64,000 nt of DNA, from positions 2,170,001-2,234,000 of the forward strand of contig OY781043.1 of NCBI GenBank assembly GCA_963676165.1. Direction: 5' to 3'. The stretch comes from JAQIBY01 sp963676165. GTDB taxonomy: Bacteria; Bacteroidota; Bacteroidia; Bacteroidales; ML635J-15. Below, in pieces: positions 34,231-43,629 of this stretch. Made by a program: the position numbers and the translations under genes. Numbering within the stretch: the stretch's first letter is position 1; each line of letters begins with the position of its first letter. The notes under the pieces were generated by a model. The model was not told the DNA's origin. It made no database searches and saw only the letters and a list, made by a program, of their open reading frames with translations.

Positions 34231-34704
34231 ATGATTATGAAAAGAATAAGTATCATTTTCATTTTATCCAGCCTGATCATTATGGCTGTATCCTGTAAAG
34301 AAAAAACACAGGAAGGGAATGCAGATGGTGAGATATCAACAGAAGATGTCTTTAATCCAAAAACTGCAAATGGTGATGAAAATATGGGTAGCTTACCTGC
34401 TTTTGAATTCCCTGTGAAAGAATACAACTTTGGCACGGTAATTCAAGGAGAAAAAGTATCATACACATTCAAATTCAAAAACACAGGAGGTTCTGAATTG
34501 ATTATTAACAATGTCAAAACTTCATGTGGTTGTACTTCTCCAAAATGGTCAAAAGAGCCAATTAAACCTGGACAAGAAGGCAATATTGAAGTGATTTTTG
34601 ATAGCCATGGAAGACATGGTGAACAAAATAAAACCATCAAGGTTTTTGCAAACACACAACCTAAAACAGTAGAATTAAGAATTCTTTGTAACATTGTATC
34701 TTAA
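34231..34704 (+). CDS. DUF1573 lipoprotein
   Basis: The start is set at ATG 34231 (or 34237), which gives a lipoprotein signal with IMAVSC; the open frame from 34189 is longer but lacks a sensible N-terminus. The mature part has a DUF1573 Ig-like domain (FGTVIQGEKVSYTFKFKNTG, then VKTSCGCTSPKW) with a paired CGC motif. Family function is unknown; it is common in Bacteroidota between nusB and yajC. Confidence 0.85.
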   Translation: MIMKRISIIFILSSLIIMAVSCKEKTQEGNADGEISTEDVFNPKTANGDENMGSLPAFEFPVKEYNFGTVIQGEKVSYTFKFKNTGGSELIINNVKTSCGCTSPKWSKEPIKPGQEGNIEVIFDSHGRHGEQNKTIKVFANTQPKTVELRILCNIVS

Positions 34705-34728
34705 TTAGTAACACTTAAAATTCGTTAT

Positions 34729-35052
34729 ATGAACATTTTGAACATTTTATTAATGGCACCTCCCGCTGAAGGTCAAGAAGGAGGAGGTTACCAAAGTTTT
34801 ATTTTTCTTATCTTAATCCTCGTGGTTTTCTATTTCTTTATGATTCGTCCACAGATGAAACGTCAAAAAGAAATGCGTAAATTCCGCGAATCTCTAGGAA
34901 AAGGAGACAAAGTTGTTACTGCTGGTGGAATTCATGGCAAAATTAAAAGCATGAACGAAACAACAATTGATGTTGAAATTTCTGATGGTGTTGTCATTAC
35001 TGTTGAAAAATCAACAATTAATCCTGTTGGAGCACCTCAACAAACTCGATAG
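34729..35052 (+). CDS. yajC: Sec translocase accessory subunit YajC
   Basis: A 107-residue protein with one membrane span (about 24-42, LILILVVFYFFMIRPQMKRQ) and a cytoplasmic domain (LGKGDKVVTAGGIHGKI), both diagnostic. It associates with SecDF and SecYEG in protein export. It lies between DUF1573 and the YbbR-like gene, four bases before the latter. Confidence 0.94.
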   Translation: MNILNILLMAPPAEGQEGGGYQSFIFLILILVVFYFFMIRPQMKRQKEMRKFRESLGKGDKVVTAGGIHGKIKSMNETTIDVEISDGVVITVEKSTINPVGAPQQTR

Positions 35053-35055
35053 ATT

Positions 35056-36045
35056 TTGGAAGAAAAAGCCAACATACTCACTGTCTGGCTTAATCGCTTA
35101 AAGACATTGAAAATAAACCGAAACTCTTTGATTTTCGGTTTATTTCTTGTTATTTCCACAATTTTGTGGTTACTCACTACCCTGAACAAAGATTATGTTG
35201 AACAATTAAAATATCCTGTAAAGTTCACAAATATACCGAAATCTTATCAAGGGAAAACTGATTTACCAGAAAACCTTAAACTCGAAGTCAGTGGACATGG
35301 ATACAACATTTTGAGTTATAAAATTAATTACTCAAAACCACCAATTATTATCAATTTAAAAGAAATCAATCCTCGTAAATCAAGGAATGGTCAAGTATTT
35401 ATTCTGGGAAAAGATTTAGAGCAGCTTGCTGACAATCGAATTAAAGGTGAAATAATGCTCAACAAAGTGCGACCAGACACCATTTTCTTTATCAAACAAC
35501 AAACCGCATCAAAAAAAGTCCCTGTTATTTCACAAATAGATTATTCCGCAGCTGATCAACATATCATCGTTGCTGAAGCGGAAATCACACCTGACTCCAT
35601 CCTAATCAGTGGGGCTCCAGAAATAATCAATTCGACAGATTCAGTTTTCACAGAACAAAAAAGTTACAAAAACATTACAGGGGAAACACTACGGTTTGTC
35701 AATTTAAAGAAACAAAATGACATCCACTACTATCCCAACAAAGTACAGGTAAGCATAATTGCAGACAAATACACCGAAAACAGTATAAAAGCACCTGTCA
35801 CTTTCAACAATCTCCCCGACAGTCTTGAAGTAAGTTCAATTCCCGGAAAGATAAATATCCGATTTCGTGTTCCGGTATCAAAATACAAAACCATTCAGCC
35901 AAGTGATTTCAGATTAATAGCAGATTTTAATGCAATCCGAAATGGAAAAGCAAAAGTAAATCTCAGCATTTATCCTAGCTGGATTGAAGACATACATCTC
36001 AGTCAAAACGAAGTACAAGTCATCTTAAAAAATAAGCAGGAATGA
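35056..36045 (+). CDS. YbbR/CdaR-like domain membrane protein
   Basis: 329 residues: one N-terminal membrane span (about 21-42) followed by YbbR repeats facing the periplasm (KVPVISQIDYSAADQ, then VTFNNLPDSLEVS). YbbR (CdaR) regulates the c-di-AMP cyclase CdaA in Firmicutes; no cyclase gene is adjacent here. The best start is a TTG at 35056, only three bases after the yajC stop; no ATG fits before the membrane span. The stop overlaps coaE by four bases (ATGA). Confidence 0.78.
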   Translation: MEEKANILTVWLNRLKTLKINRNSLIFGLFLVISTILWLLTTLNKDYVEQLKYPVKFTNIPKSYQGKTDLPENLKLEVSGHGYNILSYKINYSKPPIIINLKEINPRKSRNGQVFILGKDLEQLADNRIKGEIMLNKVRPDTIFFIKQQTASKKVPVISQIDYSAADQHIIVAEAEITPDSILISGAPEIINSTDSVFTEQKSYKNITGETLRFVNLKKQNDIHYYPNKVQVSIIADKYTENSIKAPVTFNNLPDSLEVSSIPGKINIRFRVPVSKYKTIQPSDFRLIADFNAIRNGKAKVNLSIYPSWIEDIHLSQNEVQVILKNKQE

Positions 36046-36626
36046 TTCGAGTTGGGATTGCTGGTGGTATAGGTAGTGGAAAGTCATGCATTGCAAAAGC
36101 GTTTGAAACGCTGGGCTATCTCGTTTATTATGCCGACAATGAAGCAAAGCGACTCATGCAATCCTCTGAAGTCATTATCAATTCTATAAAAGAGAACTTT
36201 GGAAACGAGATTTACCAAGGTTCTGTCCTTCAAAAAGACAAATTGGCAGAAATCATTTTCAATGATGATCAAGCAAGAGAAAAAATAAATCAAATAGTTC
36301 ATCCGGAGGTACGCAAGGACTTTGAATTTTGGGCTAAACAAAGTGGCAAGCCTATTGTAATGATGGAAGCTGCAATACTATTTGAAACCGGCTTATACAA
36401 AGAACTTGATGCAACTATTTTGGTTCTTGCAGATCAGGAACAACGCATAAATCGCGTATTGAAACGAGATGGATCGGATCGGGAATCAGTTTTAAACAGA
36501 ATAAATGCTCAATCAAATCCAGAGTATCATAAAAAACTGGCAACATTTTTGATAAGCAATAACGACGAGGATGAAATTATACCTCAAATATTAAGCATTA
36601 TAAATAAATTAAATCAGAATGGCTAA
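36042..36626 (+). CDS. coaE: Dephospho-CoA kinase
   Basis: It carries out the last step of CoA synthesis, phosphorylating the 3'-hydroxyl of dephospho-CoA. The P-loop GGIGSGKS is at residues 8-15; YYADNEAKRLM, VHPEVRKDFE and EAAILFETGLYKELDATI are family motifs. The length of 194 is standard. It overlaps both neighbours, indicating one transcript with the YbbR-like and J-domain genes. Confidence 0.94.
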   Translation: MIRVGIAGGIGSGKSCIAKAFETLGYLVYYADNEAKRLMQSSEVIINSIKENFGNEIYQGSVLQKDKLAEIIFNDDQAREKINQIVHPEVRKDFEFWAKQSGKPIVMMEAAILFETGLYKELDATILVLADQEQRINRVLKRDGSDRESVLNRINAQSNPEYHKKLATFLISNNDEDEIIPQILSIINKLNQNG

Positions 36627-37329
36627 ATACGGGAAATGGCTTGGAGCTGGACTTGGTTGGGTTTTAGGCGGACCAATCGGAGGAATTCTAGGTTTTACAA
36701 TTGGTAGTATATTCGACGGATCGAACAAAACAAACATGCAAGGAACTGCAAGAGGAAACTTTGCAGCTTCATTGATTGTACTTATTGCAGCTGTAATGAA
36801 AGCTGACAACAAAGTCATGAAATCTGAACTCGATTACGTCAAAGCATTCTTTGTGCGCAGTTTCGGATCAGAAAAATCTGCTGAAGCACTTGTCATGTTG
36901 CGGGACGTATTGAAAAAAGACATCCCACTTGATGATGTCTGCGAACAAATTCAACGCAATATGCCTTACAGCGAACGCCTACAACTTATTCATTTACTTT
37001 TTGGTGTTGCTGATGCAGATGGAAATGTTTCCGATGTAGAAATTAAAATGATTGATCGGATTGCATCCTTGCTAAACATTGACAATAAGGATTTTGTTTC
37101 GATCAAATCAATGTTTGTAAAAGACACTGATGCTGCATACAAAATTCTTGAAATTAGCCCTGATGTAAGTGACCAGGAAATTAAGAAAGCATACAGAAAA
37201 ATGGCCATCAAATACCATCCGGATAAAGTTTCCCATTTAGGTGAAGATTTCCAGAAATCAGCGAAAGAAAAATTCCAGAAGGTAAATGAGGCTTATGAGA
37301 CAATAAAAAAACAACGTCAATTTGCATAA
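36619..37329 (+). CDS. TerB- and J-domain protein, DjlA-like
   Basis: 236 residues: a short glycine-rich hydrophobic N-terminus (GLGWVLGGPIGGILGFTIGS), a TerB-like helical domain (about 40-160) and a C-terminal J domain (about 173-236) with AYRKMAIKYHPDKV, including the HPD tripeptide that stimulates DnaK ATPase. The arrangement is that of DjlA co-chaperones. It overlaps coaE by eight bases. Confidence 0.88.
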   Translation: MAKYGKWLGAGLGWVLGGPIGGILGFTIGSIFDGSNKTNMQGTARGNFAASLIVLIAAVMKADNKVMKSELDYVKAFFVRSFGSEKSAEALVMLRDVLKKDIPLDDVCEQIQRNMPYSERLQLIHLLFGVADADGNVSDVEIKMIDRIASLLNIDNKDFVSIKSMFVKDTDAAYKILEISPDVSDQEIKKAYRKMAIKYHPDKVSHLGEDFQKSAKEKFQKVNEAYETIKKQRQFA

Positions 37330-37358
37330 ATTATTAACCCGATAAAACGAAGAAAGAT

Positions 37359-37802
37359 ATGTATTTGGAAGGAATTTTATCAATTGCGGGTAAACCCGGA
37401 CTTTACAAAATGGTGAATCAGGCACGTAATAGTCTAATTGTTGAATCACTAGAAAATAAAAAACGGTTTCCTGCATTTGCTACAGCAAAAATATCTGCTT
37501 TGGAAGACATTGCGATATACACAGATACAGAAGAAAAACCTTTGATTGAAGTTTTCAATACAATTTTCGAATTGGAAGAAGGAAAAGCAACCATTTCTCA
37601 CAAAGTCAGCAATGATGAATTAGAAAAATTCATGGAAAGAATTTTACCTGATTACGATAAAGACAGAGTACGTTTTGCAGACATGAAAAAACTCATCCAG
37701 TGGTACAACACACTCATTGAAAAAGACATTCTGAATGACGAAGCCATTGAAATCTATGAAAAGGAATTGGCTGAACAAGAAACCGAAGAAGAGAAAGAAT
37801 AG
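37359..37802 (+). CDS. DUF5606 protein
   Basis: A 147-residue cytoplasmic protein with the Bacteroidota DUF5606 pattern: LEGILSIAGKPGLYKMVNQ, then SLENKKRFPAFATAKISALED. The C-terminal part is helical and acidic. The family is conserved across the phylum but has no known function. It closes the nusB run before a strong terminator. Confidence 0.85.
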   Translation: MYLEGILSIAGKPGLYKMVNQARNSLIVESLENKKRFPAFATAKISALEDIAIYTDTEEKPLIEVFNTIFELEEGKATISHKVSNDELEKFMERILPDYDKDRVRFADMKKLIQWYNTLIEKDILNDEAIEIYEKELAEQETEEEKE

Positions 37803-37823
37803 TTTCTTAATAAATAAGATAAA

Positions 37824-37859
37824 AGAAGCTTCCCGGATATATCCGGGAAGCTTCTTTTG
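37824..37859. terminator. Strong bidirectional-looking terminator after DUF5606
   Basis: A 15-bp perfect stem (AGAAGCTTCCCGGAT/ATCCGGGAAGCTTCT) with a 2-base centre, preceded by AAAA and followed by TTT. Confidence 0.9.
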
Positions 37860-37892
37860 AATGACAACATCGCATTGTTTCAACAAAATCGC

Positions 37893-37900
37893 TATCTTTG
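37893..37900 (+). promoter_or_regulatory. -7 box (TATCTTTG) just before the FNR gene
   Basis: A perfect TAnnTTTG ends three bases before the ATG at 37904. The transcript start would fall at or within a few bases of the ATG, so the mRNA may be leaderless or nearly so. A TTG is 15 bases upstream, shorter than the ideal 19. Confidence 0.55.
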
Positions 37901-37903
37901 TAT

Positions 37904-38599
37904 ATGGAAGCTTATCGCCACACAAACAACTGCTCTGATTGCCAACACAAATCTGCTTGTTTCAAAGCCTTGTTGAAAGAAGAGTTGAATTTTATTAATG
38001 AAAATAAAATTCAACTTGAGTTTTTTACAGGTGAAAACCTCTGCAAACAGGGAGCTTTTGCAAGCTATGTTATGTTCATAACCAAAGGTATGGTAAAACT
38101 CTATATTGAAGGAGGAAGTCAAAGACGATTGGCAGTTAAATTATTAAAACAAGGCGATTACATAGGGCTTTCAAGTCTTTGGGGTAGCAAACTTTACAAA
38201 TATTCAGCACAAGCCTTAAAAACGACTGAGATATGTATGATTGAGCGAGAAGATATAAAAAAACTTCTCCTTAGAAACAATCAATTTGCCAACGAATTAC
38301 TCAAAGGTTTATCTGCTGATGAAGCGTTACTCTTCACTCGTCTGAAGAATGCATCATTAAGACAAACAAATGGGAAAATGGCCTCTACTCTACTTTATCT
38401 TAGTGATGAAAAATTTGTCAATGACACACCTTTCAAATATCTCACACGCAAGGATATTGCTGATTTTGCAGGCATTTCCCTGGAAGGCAGCATCAAACTA
38501 TTAAAAGAATTCGAAGAAGAAGGTATCATTCAATTGAAAAAGAAAGACATCGAAATTCTCGACAGAGATAGCTTAATTCAAATTGAACATTATGGCTAA
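37904..38599 (+). CDS. FNR-type Crp-family regulator with Fe-S cysteines
   Basis: A 231-residue regulator: cyclic-nucleotide-like sensor (about 30-140) and winged helix (TRKDIADFAGISLEGSIKLL). The N-terminus has C-x2-C-x5-C (CSDCQHKSAC), the spacing of E. coli FNR Cys20/23/29, and EICMIERED aligns with the region of FNR Cys122, so it should hold an oxygen-labile [4Fe-4S] cluster. In the recognition helix the FNR E-xx-SR residues become E-xx-IK, so its DNA site may differ. ATG 37904 is chosen over the TTG at 37898, which lies inside the -7 box. Its 3' end overlaps the convergent feoAB gene by four bases. Confidence 0.88.
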   Translation: MEAYRHTNNCSDCQHKSACFKALLKEELNFINENKIQLEFFTGENLCKQGAFASYVMFITKGMVKLYIEGGSQRRLAVKLLKQGDYIGLSSLWGSKLYKYSAQALKTTEICMIEREDIKKLLLRNNQFANELLKGLSADEALLFTRLKNASLRQTNGKMASTLLYLSDEKFVNDTPFKYLTRKDIADFAGISLEGSIKLLKEFEEEGIIQLKKKDIEILDRDSLIQIEHYG

Positions 38600-41049
38600 A
38601 CAAACAATTGCCCAACAGCCACAATAAGATAACTCACTATCCAAGCGAAACTCAAAGGAAACACAACTGCAAATATCATCCACGCCCAGGACTTTATTTC
38701 CCGTCGCATAGCTGCAAGTGTCCCAAAGCATGGGAAATAGAGCAAGATAAAGACAAGGAATGCAAAATAGGTCAATCGGGAAGTATGTTGTTTTTTATTC
38801 TCCTCCCGAAGTGTATCCACCAATCTTATGCTGCTATCATCTGTTTGCTCTGTTTGGTAAAGCACTCCCATGGTACTCACAACAATTTCCTTTGCCATGA
38901 TCCCAGTCAAGATACTGACAGACATTTTCCAATCAAAACCCATAGGCTCAAACACTGGTTGGATAAATTTTCCGGCTTTGCTGATGTAAGAATTTTGAAG
39001 TTGTTCAGTATTCTTCTCTGACTCCAGAGCTTGGATTTGCGTATTGATCATATCAATCGAATCCTCATAAGCAACTTGTTGCATTTTAAACTCAAGATGC
39101 TCAATATTAGCATCATATTCAGCAATTTGCTCTTTATCTCTTGGGAAATAACTCAAAGCCCAAACTATAATTGAGGCTCCCAAAATAACGGTTCCCATCT
39201 TGCGAATAAAATGCATAGATTTCAACCAAGTATGTTTCAACAATGATTTTGCTCCAGGCATGCGATATGGTGGCAATTCCATTATAAATGGACTAACGTG
39301 ACTAGAAAAGACCGTTTTACTTAGCACAAGAGATGTCAAAAAGGCAGCTAAAATACCAATCCCATAAATAGCAAATAGTATGATTGACTCCCGCGCAGGG
39401 AAAAATGCACTGATAAACAAGACATAAACAGGCAAACGAGCAGAACAAGACATGAATGGTATAACCATCATAGTTAAAATCCTATCGCGTTGATTTTCGA
39501 TTGTACGTGTCGCCATAATGGCAGGCACATTACATCCAAAGCCCATAAGCAAAGGAATAAATGATTTTCCATGCAACCCAGCACGTTGCATAAATTTATC
39601 CATAAGGAATGCTGACCTTGACATGTATCCGGAATCCTCCATCAAACTAATCATGAAAAAGAGAATCATAATACTAGGTAAAAAGACAAGCACACCTCCT
39701 ACTCCACCAATAACTCCATTAATAATTAAATCGGAAAAGACACCTTCATTCATTGTTTGACTCAACCATAAACTTAAGTGCCCAATACCACTTTCTATCC
39801 ATTGCATAGGGAATTCTCCCAAACGGAAAGTCAGAAAGAACATAAACCAGACAAAGGCGAAAAAGATTGGCAGCCCAACACGCTCGTGTGTCAAAACGGA
39901 ATCAATTTTTTCAGACAAATTTTGTTTCCGATTATTTCCGGATTTGTAAACCTTTGAGAGAATACTACGGATATATGAATAGCGTTTTTCAACAATTCGT
40001 CTTTCGACTTCAGACGCTGAAAACTCGCAATTTTCCTGAATTATTTTATTCCTAACATTTTTAAAAGCCTCTTTCTGATCTTGAAATTCAGGAATAGTCC
40101 AGAGGTAAGATTCTCCAGCAAGTAATGAAACTGCATAAAACCGATGAATAAACTGAGAAGGAACATTCAGATTTTTTACTTCTTCGTTAAATCGCTTTAT
40201 GGCATATTCAATCTCAGCTTCATAAAGTAACTGAGCCGTTTTACGAATAAATACAGGTTTATCATGATAATCTTTAGCGGTTTTAAACAGTTGTTTAACC
40301 GCTTTACCTTCTTTTCCGACAGTAGGAATAACAGGCACTCCAAGCAATTCTTCAAAAGCAGGAATATCAAGTGTTGCCTTATCATCTTCCAACTCATCAT
40401 ACATGTTTAATGCAATAACCGTTTTTATTCCGGTTTCACGAAGCTGAGTTGTTAAATACAAGTTACGTTCAAGATTACTTGCATCAATCACATTAATGAT
40501 AAGGTCTGGTGTTTCATGCAAAAGCGACGCAGCAACAAATTTCTCATCTGGAGATTGTCCTGATAAAGAATAAGTTCCAGGTAAATCCACCAAACGAATT
40601 TTCTTACCATCAACTTTTAAACTTGCGACTTTAGCGGCAACTGTAACACCAGAATAGTTGGCAACACGCTCACGTGAACCTGTTGCAAAATTAAAGATAC
40701 TGGTTTTTCCACAATTGGGATTCCCAACTAAAGCAATTGTGAAATCGGCTTTCCCGACAACTTCTTCTGATGGATCGTCAGAGGATTCTTCATACACAAT
40801 GGTATCATTATCCTTAAGATCAAAAATTTCGGTACTGACTTCAACCAATTCAGCTTCATTACGCCTTAAGGTAATTTTAAAACCATCCAGATCGTATTCC
40901 AATGGTTCAGAGAAAGGTGCTGTTTTAATAAGTACAACTCGTTTACCATTGACAAACCCCATCTCCATCAATCGACGAGAAATTTCTGTGTTTCCACTCA
41001 CAGAAACTACTTGCGCCTTCTCTCCACGTTTTAAATCTGTCAACTTCAT
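38596..41049 (-). CDS. feoB: Ferrous iron transporter, FeoA-FeoB fusion
   Basis: It imports Fe(II) across the inner membrane. The N-terminal FeoA SH3-like domain (about 1-72) is fused to a FeoB G domain with G1 GNPNCGKT (about 109-116), G3 DLPGTYSLS and a later helical region, then a membrane domain with two gate motifs (CSARLPVYV and FGCNVPAIMATR) and a C-terminal gate. The start is ATG 41049; the longer frame begins with TTG at 41055. FeoA-FeoB fusions are common in Bacteroidota. The -7 box and palindrome upstream, and the FNR gene downstream, suggest anaerobic or metal control. Confidence 0.93.
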   Translation of the reverse strand: MKLTDLKRGEKAQVVSVSGNTEISRRLMEMGFVNGKRVVLIKTAPFSEPLEYDLDGFKITLRRNEAELVEVSTEIFDLKDNDTIVYEESSDDPSEEVVGKADFTIALVGNPNCGKTSIFNFATGSRERVANYSGVTVAAKVASLKVDGKKIRLVDLPGTYSLSGQSPDEKFVAASLLHETPDLIINVIDASNLERNLYLTTQLRETGIKTVIALNMYDELEDDKATLDIPAFEELLGVPVIPTVGKEGKAVKQLFKTAKDYHDKPVFIRKTAQLLYEAEIEYAIKRFNEEVKNLNVPSQFIHRFYAVSLLAGESYLWTIPEFQDQKEAFKNVRNKIIQENCEFSASEVERRIVEKRYSYIRSILSKVYKSGNNRKQNLSEKIDSVLTHERVGLPIFFAFVWFMFFLTFRLGEFPMQWIESGIGHLSLWLSQTMNEGVFSDLIINGVIGGVGGVLVFLPSIMILFFMISLMEDSGYMSRSAFLMDKFMQRAGLHGKSFIPLLMGFGCNVPAIMATRTIENQRDRILTMMVIPFMSCSARLPVYVLFISAFFPARESIILFAIYGIGILAAFLTSLVLSKTVFSSHVSPFIMELPPYRMPGAKSLLKHTWLKSMHFIRKMGTVILGASIIVWALSYFPRDKEQIAEYDANIEHLEFKMQQVAYEDSIDMINTQIQALESEKNTEQLQNSYISKAGKFIQPVFEPMGFDWKMSVSILTGIMAKEIVVSTMGVLYQTEQTDDSSIRLVDTLREENKKQHTSRLTYFAFLVFILLYFPCFGTLAAMRREIKSWAWMIFAVVFPLSFAWIVSYLIVAVGQLFV

Positions 41050-41083
41050 ATCCAATCGTTCTAAACAATCATCATCATTGCAG

Positions 41084-41109
41084 CAAAAATAGGGTATTAA
41101 CCCGGGTTA
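41084..41109 (-). promoter_or_regulatory. feoAB promoter with perfect 12-bp palindrome
   Basis: On the coding strand TATTTTTG (plus 41084-41091) is a perfect -7 box, 34 bases before the ATG. Six bases further upstream lies TAACCCGGGTTA (plus 41098-41109), a perfect palindrome in the spacer where the -33 box is missing. The position suits an operator, either a repressor site or an activator that replaces the -33 contact. Confidence 0.65.
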
Positions 41110-41133
41110 CACCATCCCAAAAATTTGCGATTT

Positions 41134-41907
41134 TTAGAGATTAATTTGTCCTTTAAACACAAAATATGCTGGTCCTTTCAACCATACATGGACAAACCGA
41201 TTTTCAACACGCTGCAACTTAACAAATAAAGTTCCTCCTTTCATGTGCACTTTGATTTCAGGTTTTTGTAAATCATGCTTCACTGCCTGATAAACTGCTG
41301 CTGCCACTGCTCCTGTTCCACAAGCAAAAGTTTCATCTTCAACGCCTCGCTCATAAGTACGTTGGTGTATTTCTTCAGGACTCACAGCTTCAATAAAGTT
41401 CACATTACAGCCTCCCGGAGCAAATCGCTTATCAAATCGTAAAGATCGTCCTTCTCTTAACACATCAATATCTGGTAGAATATTAACCTCAACAACAAAA
41501 TGTGGGCTTCCCGTTTGGATCAAAGTATTCGTAATATTCTTAGGAATATCGACATCCATCATTTTCAATCTCACATCCTCACCCTCAATATTGGCCGAAT
41601 GTTCACCATCAATAGCCTCAAAATGACATCGATCTTGAATTAGTCCCATGTCAGATGCAAACCTCACAATACTACGACCACCATTACCACACATGCTCGC
41701 CTCTTTCCCATCAGAGTTATGATATATCATTTTAAAATCATACTTATCTGATTCACGCAGAAAAATAACACCATCTGCACCTACTCCAAATCGACGATCA
41801 CAAAGGAATTCAATTTGTTTTTCAGTCAAGCTCACATCTTTCTTAAAGGTATCAATCATAATAAAATCATTGCCTGCTGCTTGATATTTATAAAAGTTTA
41901 AATCCAT
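41134..41907 (-). CDS. dapF: Diaminopimelate epimerase
   Basis: It converts LL- to meso-diaminopimelate for lysine and peptidoglycan synthesis without PLP. The two catalytic cysteines are Cys73 in ASMCGNGGRS and Cys206 in ETFACGTGA. The 257-residue length is at the short end of the family. The first motif reads CGNGGRS rather than CGNGARC, a modest change. It is upstream of feoAB with 78 bases between. Confidence 0.92.
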   Translation of the reverse strand: MDLNFYKYQAAGNDFIMIDTFKKDVSLTEKQIEFLCDRRFGVGADGVIFLRESDKYDFKMIYHNSDGKEASMCGNGGRSIVRFASDMGLIQDRCHFEAIDGEHSANIEGEDVRLKMMDVDIPKNITNTLIQTGSPHFVVEVNILPDIDVLREGRSLRFDKRFAPGGCNVNFIEAVSPEEIHQRTYERGVEDETFACGTGAVAAAVYQAVKHDLQKPEIKVHMKGGTLFVKLQRVENRFVHVWLKGPAYFVFKGQINL

Positions 41908-42023
41908 ATTTTGATCAATTACAAAGAGAAAATACTCTCCATTCCTAAAATTTTGTTAAAAACAAAACAGATAAAACACTTGTTTCGTTCATTAATAACA
42001 AAAATAATTAAAATCTAAGTGTT

Positions 42024-43484
42024 ATGAATGCAAAACAATCTATTTTATCCTTGTCTGCCGGAATTGCAGGTGGTTTACTTGCATTTCTAGGATTACATTT
42101 TATCACCACAGATTCATCTGATAAAAAAAAGGAATCAGAAAACCAACATGCGCTCATTGAGAAATACAAACATCCTGAACACTATGCTTCCCATGCTTCT
42201 TTGAGTATGTTCGGAGATAATACACCAACTGATTTCAATTTTGCAGCCGAATCAAGTATCGCATCTGTTGTGCATATTACAACTCAATACAATCAGAAAA
42301 ATTACACAATTTATGATTTCATTTTTGGAACTAACCCAAGTGGAAGTCGTGCCATAACAAGCACAGGTTCAGGTGTCATTGTTTCTGCGGATGGCTATAT
42401 CGTCACAAACAATCATGTCATTGATAAATCTCAAAGTATTCAAGTTGTGCTCAATGACAAACGAAGCTATACGGCCCAACTCATAGGCACAGACGAAGCA
42501 ACAGATATCGCTTTGCTAAAAATTAATGCAGAAGGCTTACCACACATAAATTATGGTGACAGTGACAATATAAAAATTGGAGAATGGGTATTGGCTGTTG
42601 GAAATCCTTTCAACTTAAACTCGACAGTCACTGCAGGGATTGTTTCTGCAAAGGCAAGAAATATCAACATTTTATCAGGACAATACGGCATTGAATCATT
42701 CATACAAACTGATGCAGCTGTAAATCCTGGCAACAGTGGAGGAGCTCTCGTCAACACAGACGGTGAACTGATTGGTATCAATACAGCTATTGCAAGTCGT
42801 ACAGGCTCTTATGTTGGATATTCTTTTGCTATTCCTGTCAACATTGTTCGGAAAATTGTAGCTGACATTATGGAATTTGGCGAAGTGCAAAGAGCATATC
42901 TTGGCATTTCTATGGCTGATATTGATGCAGAGTTGGCAAAAGCAGAAAATCTTTCAGAAATTGAGGGAGTATATGTCGCACGAATAATGGAAGGAAGTGC
43001 TGCAGAAAAGAGCGGAATGAAAACTGGGGATATCATTTTGGATATAGAAGGCAATTCCACCAACAGCACAAGTGAGTTAATGGAACAATTGAGCAAATAC
43101 AGACCTGGTGATGAACTTGAACTTTCTGTGCGTCGTAGTAAACAAATTAAATCGATTGATGTTACACTGCAAAATAAATTTGGCAATACGGATATTGTTC
43201 AGGCAACAAAAATTGAGGAGCTTGGAGCAGATTTTCAAACACTAAGCTCTGAAGAATTGCGCATTTACAGATTACGTAATGGTGTTAGAGTTGACAACGT
43301 TTATCCCGGCATATTTATGCAGAATGGCATCCGCAAAGGGTTTATTATTACATCGATAAATGAAAAAAGAATAGGCAATTCTGAAGATATTAACGAAGTA
43401 ATTGAAAATGCAAACAATGATGTCATTTACATTGAGGGCATTTATCCTAATGGAGCTATTGCTCGTTATGTGCTCAAACTGTAA
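42024..43484 (+). CDS. HtrA/Deg-family serine protease
   Basis: A periplasmic quality-control protease: an N-terminal anchor or signal (about 7-27), a trypsin-like domain with catalytic His131 (VTNNHVID), Asp161 (ATDIALLKI) and Ser238 (NPGNSGGAL), then two PDZ domains (about 285-380 and 395-486), the second more divergent. The 486-residue length and two PDZ domains resemble DegP. It is followed 145 bases later by rpoD and appears to be a separate transcript. Confidence 0.93.
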   Translation: MNAKQSILSLSAGIAGGLLAFLGLHFITTDSSDKKKESENQHALIEKYKHPEHYASHASLSMFGDNTPTDFNFAAESSIASVVHITTQYNQKNYTIYDFIFGTNPSGSRAITSTGSGVIVSADGYIVTNNHVIDKSQSIQVVLNDKRSYTAQLIGTDEATDIALLKINAEGLPHINYGDSDNIKIGEWVLAVGNPFNLNSTVTAGIVSAKARNINILSGQYGIESFIQTDAAVNPGNSGGALVNTDGELIGINTAIASRTGSYVGYSFAIPVNIVRKIVADIMEFGEVQRAYLGISMADIDAELAKAENLSEIEGVYVARIMEGSAAEKSGMKTGDIILDIEGNSTNSTSELMEQLSKYRPGDELELSVRRSKQIKSIDVTLQNKFGNTDIVQATKIEELGADFQTLSSEELRIYRLRNGVRVDNVYPGIFMQNGIRKGFIITSINEKRIGNSEDINEVIENANNDVIYIEGIYPNGAIARYVLKL

Positions 43485-43629
43485 TTTGATATTATATTTC
43501 AGAGTTTTGGTCACATAAGTTATTTTTTTCAAAAAAAATGAAATAATTTTACAACCTTTTTTGAATACATACGTATTGATTGTAATAATAAACAGTTCAG
43601 AAAGTTAATTTTATCGTTGAGAGGAATAT

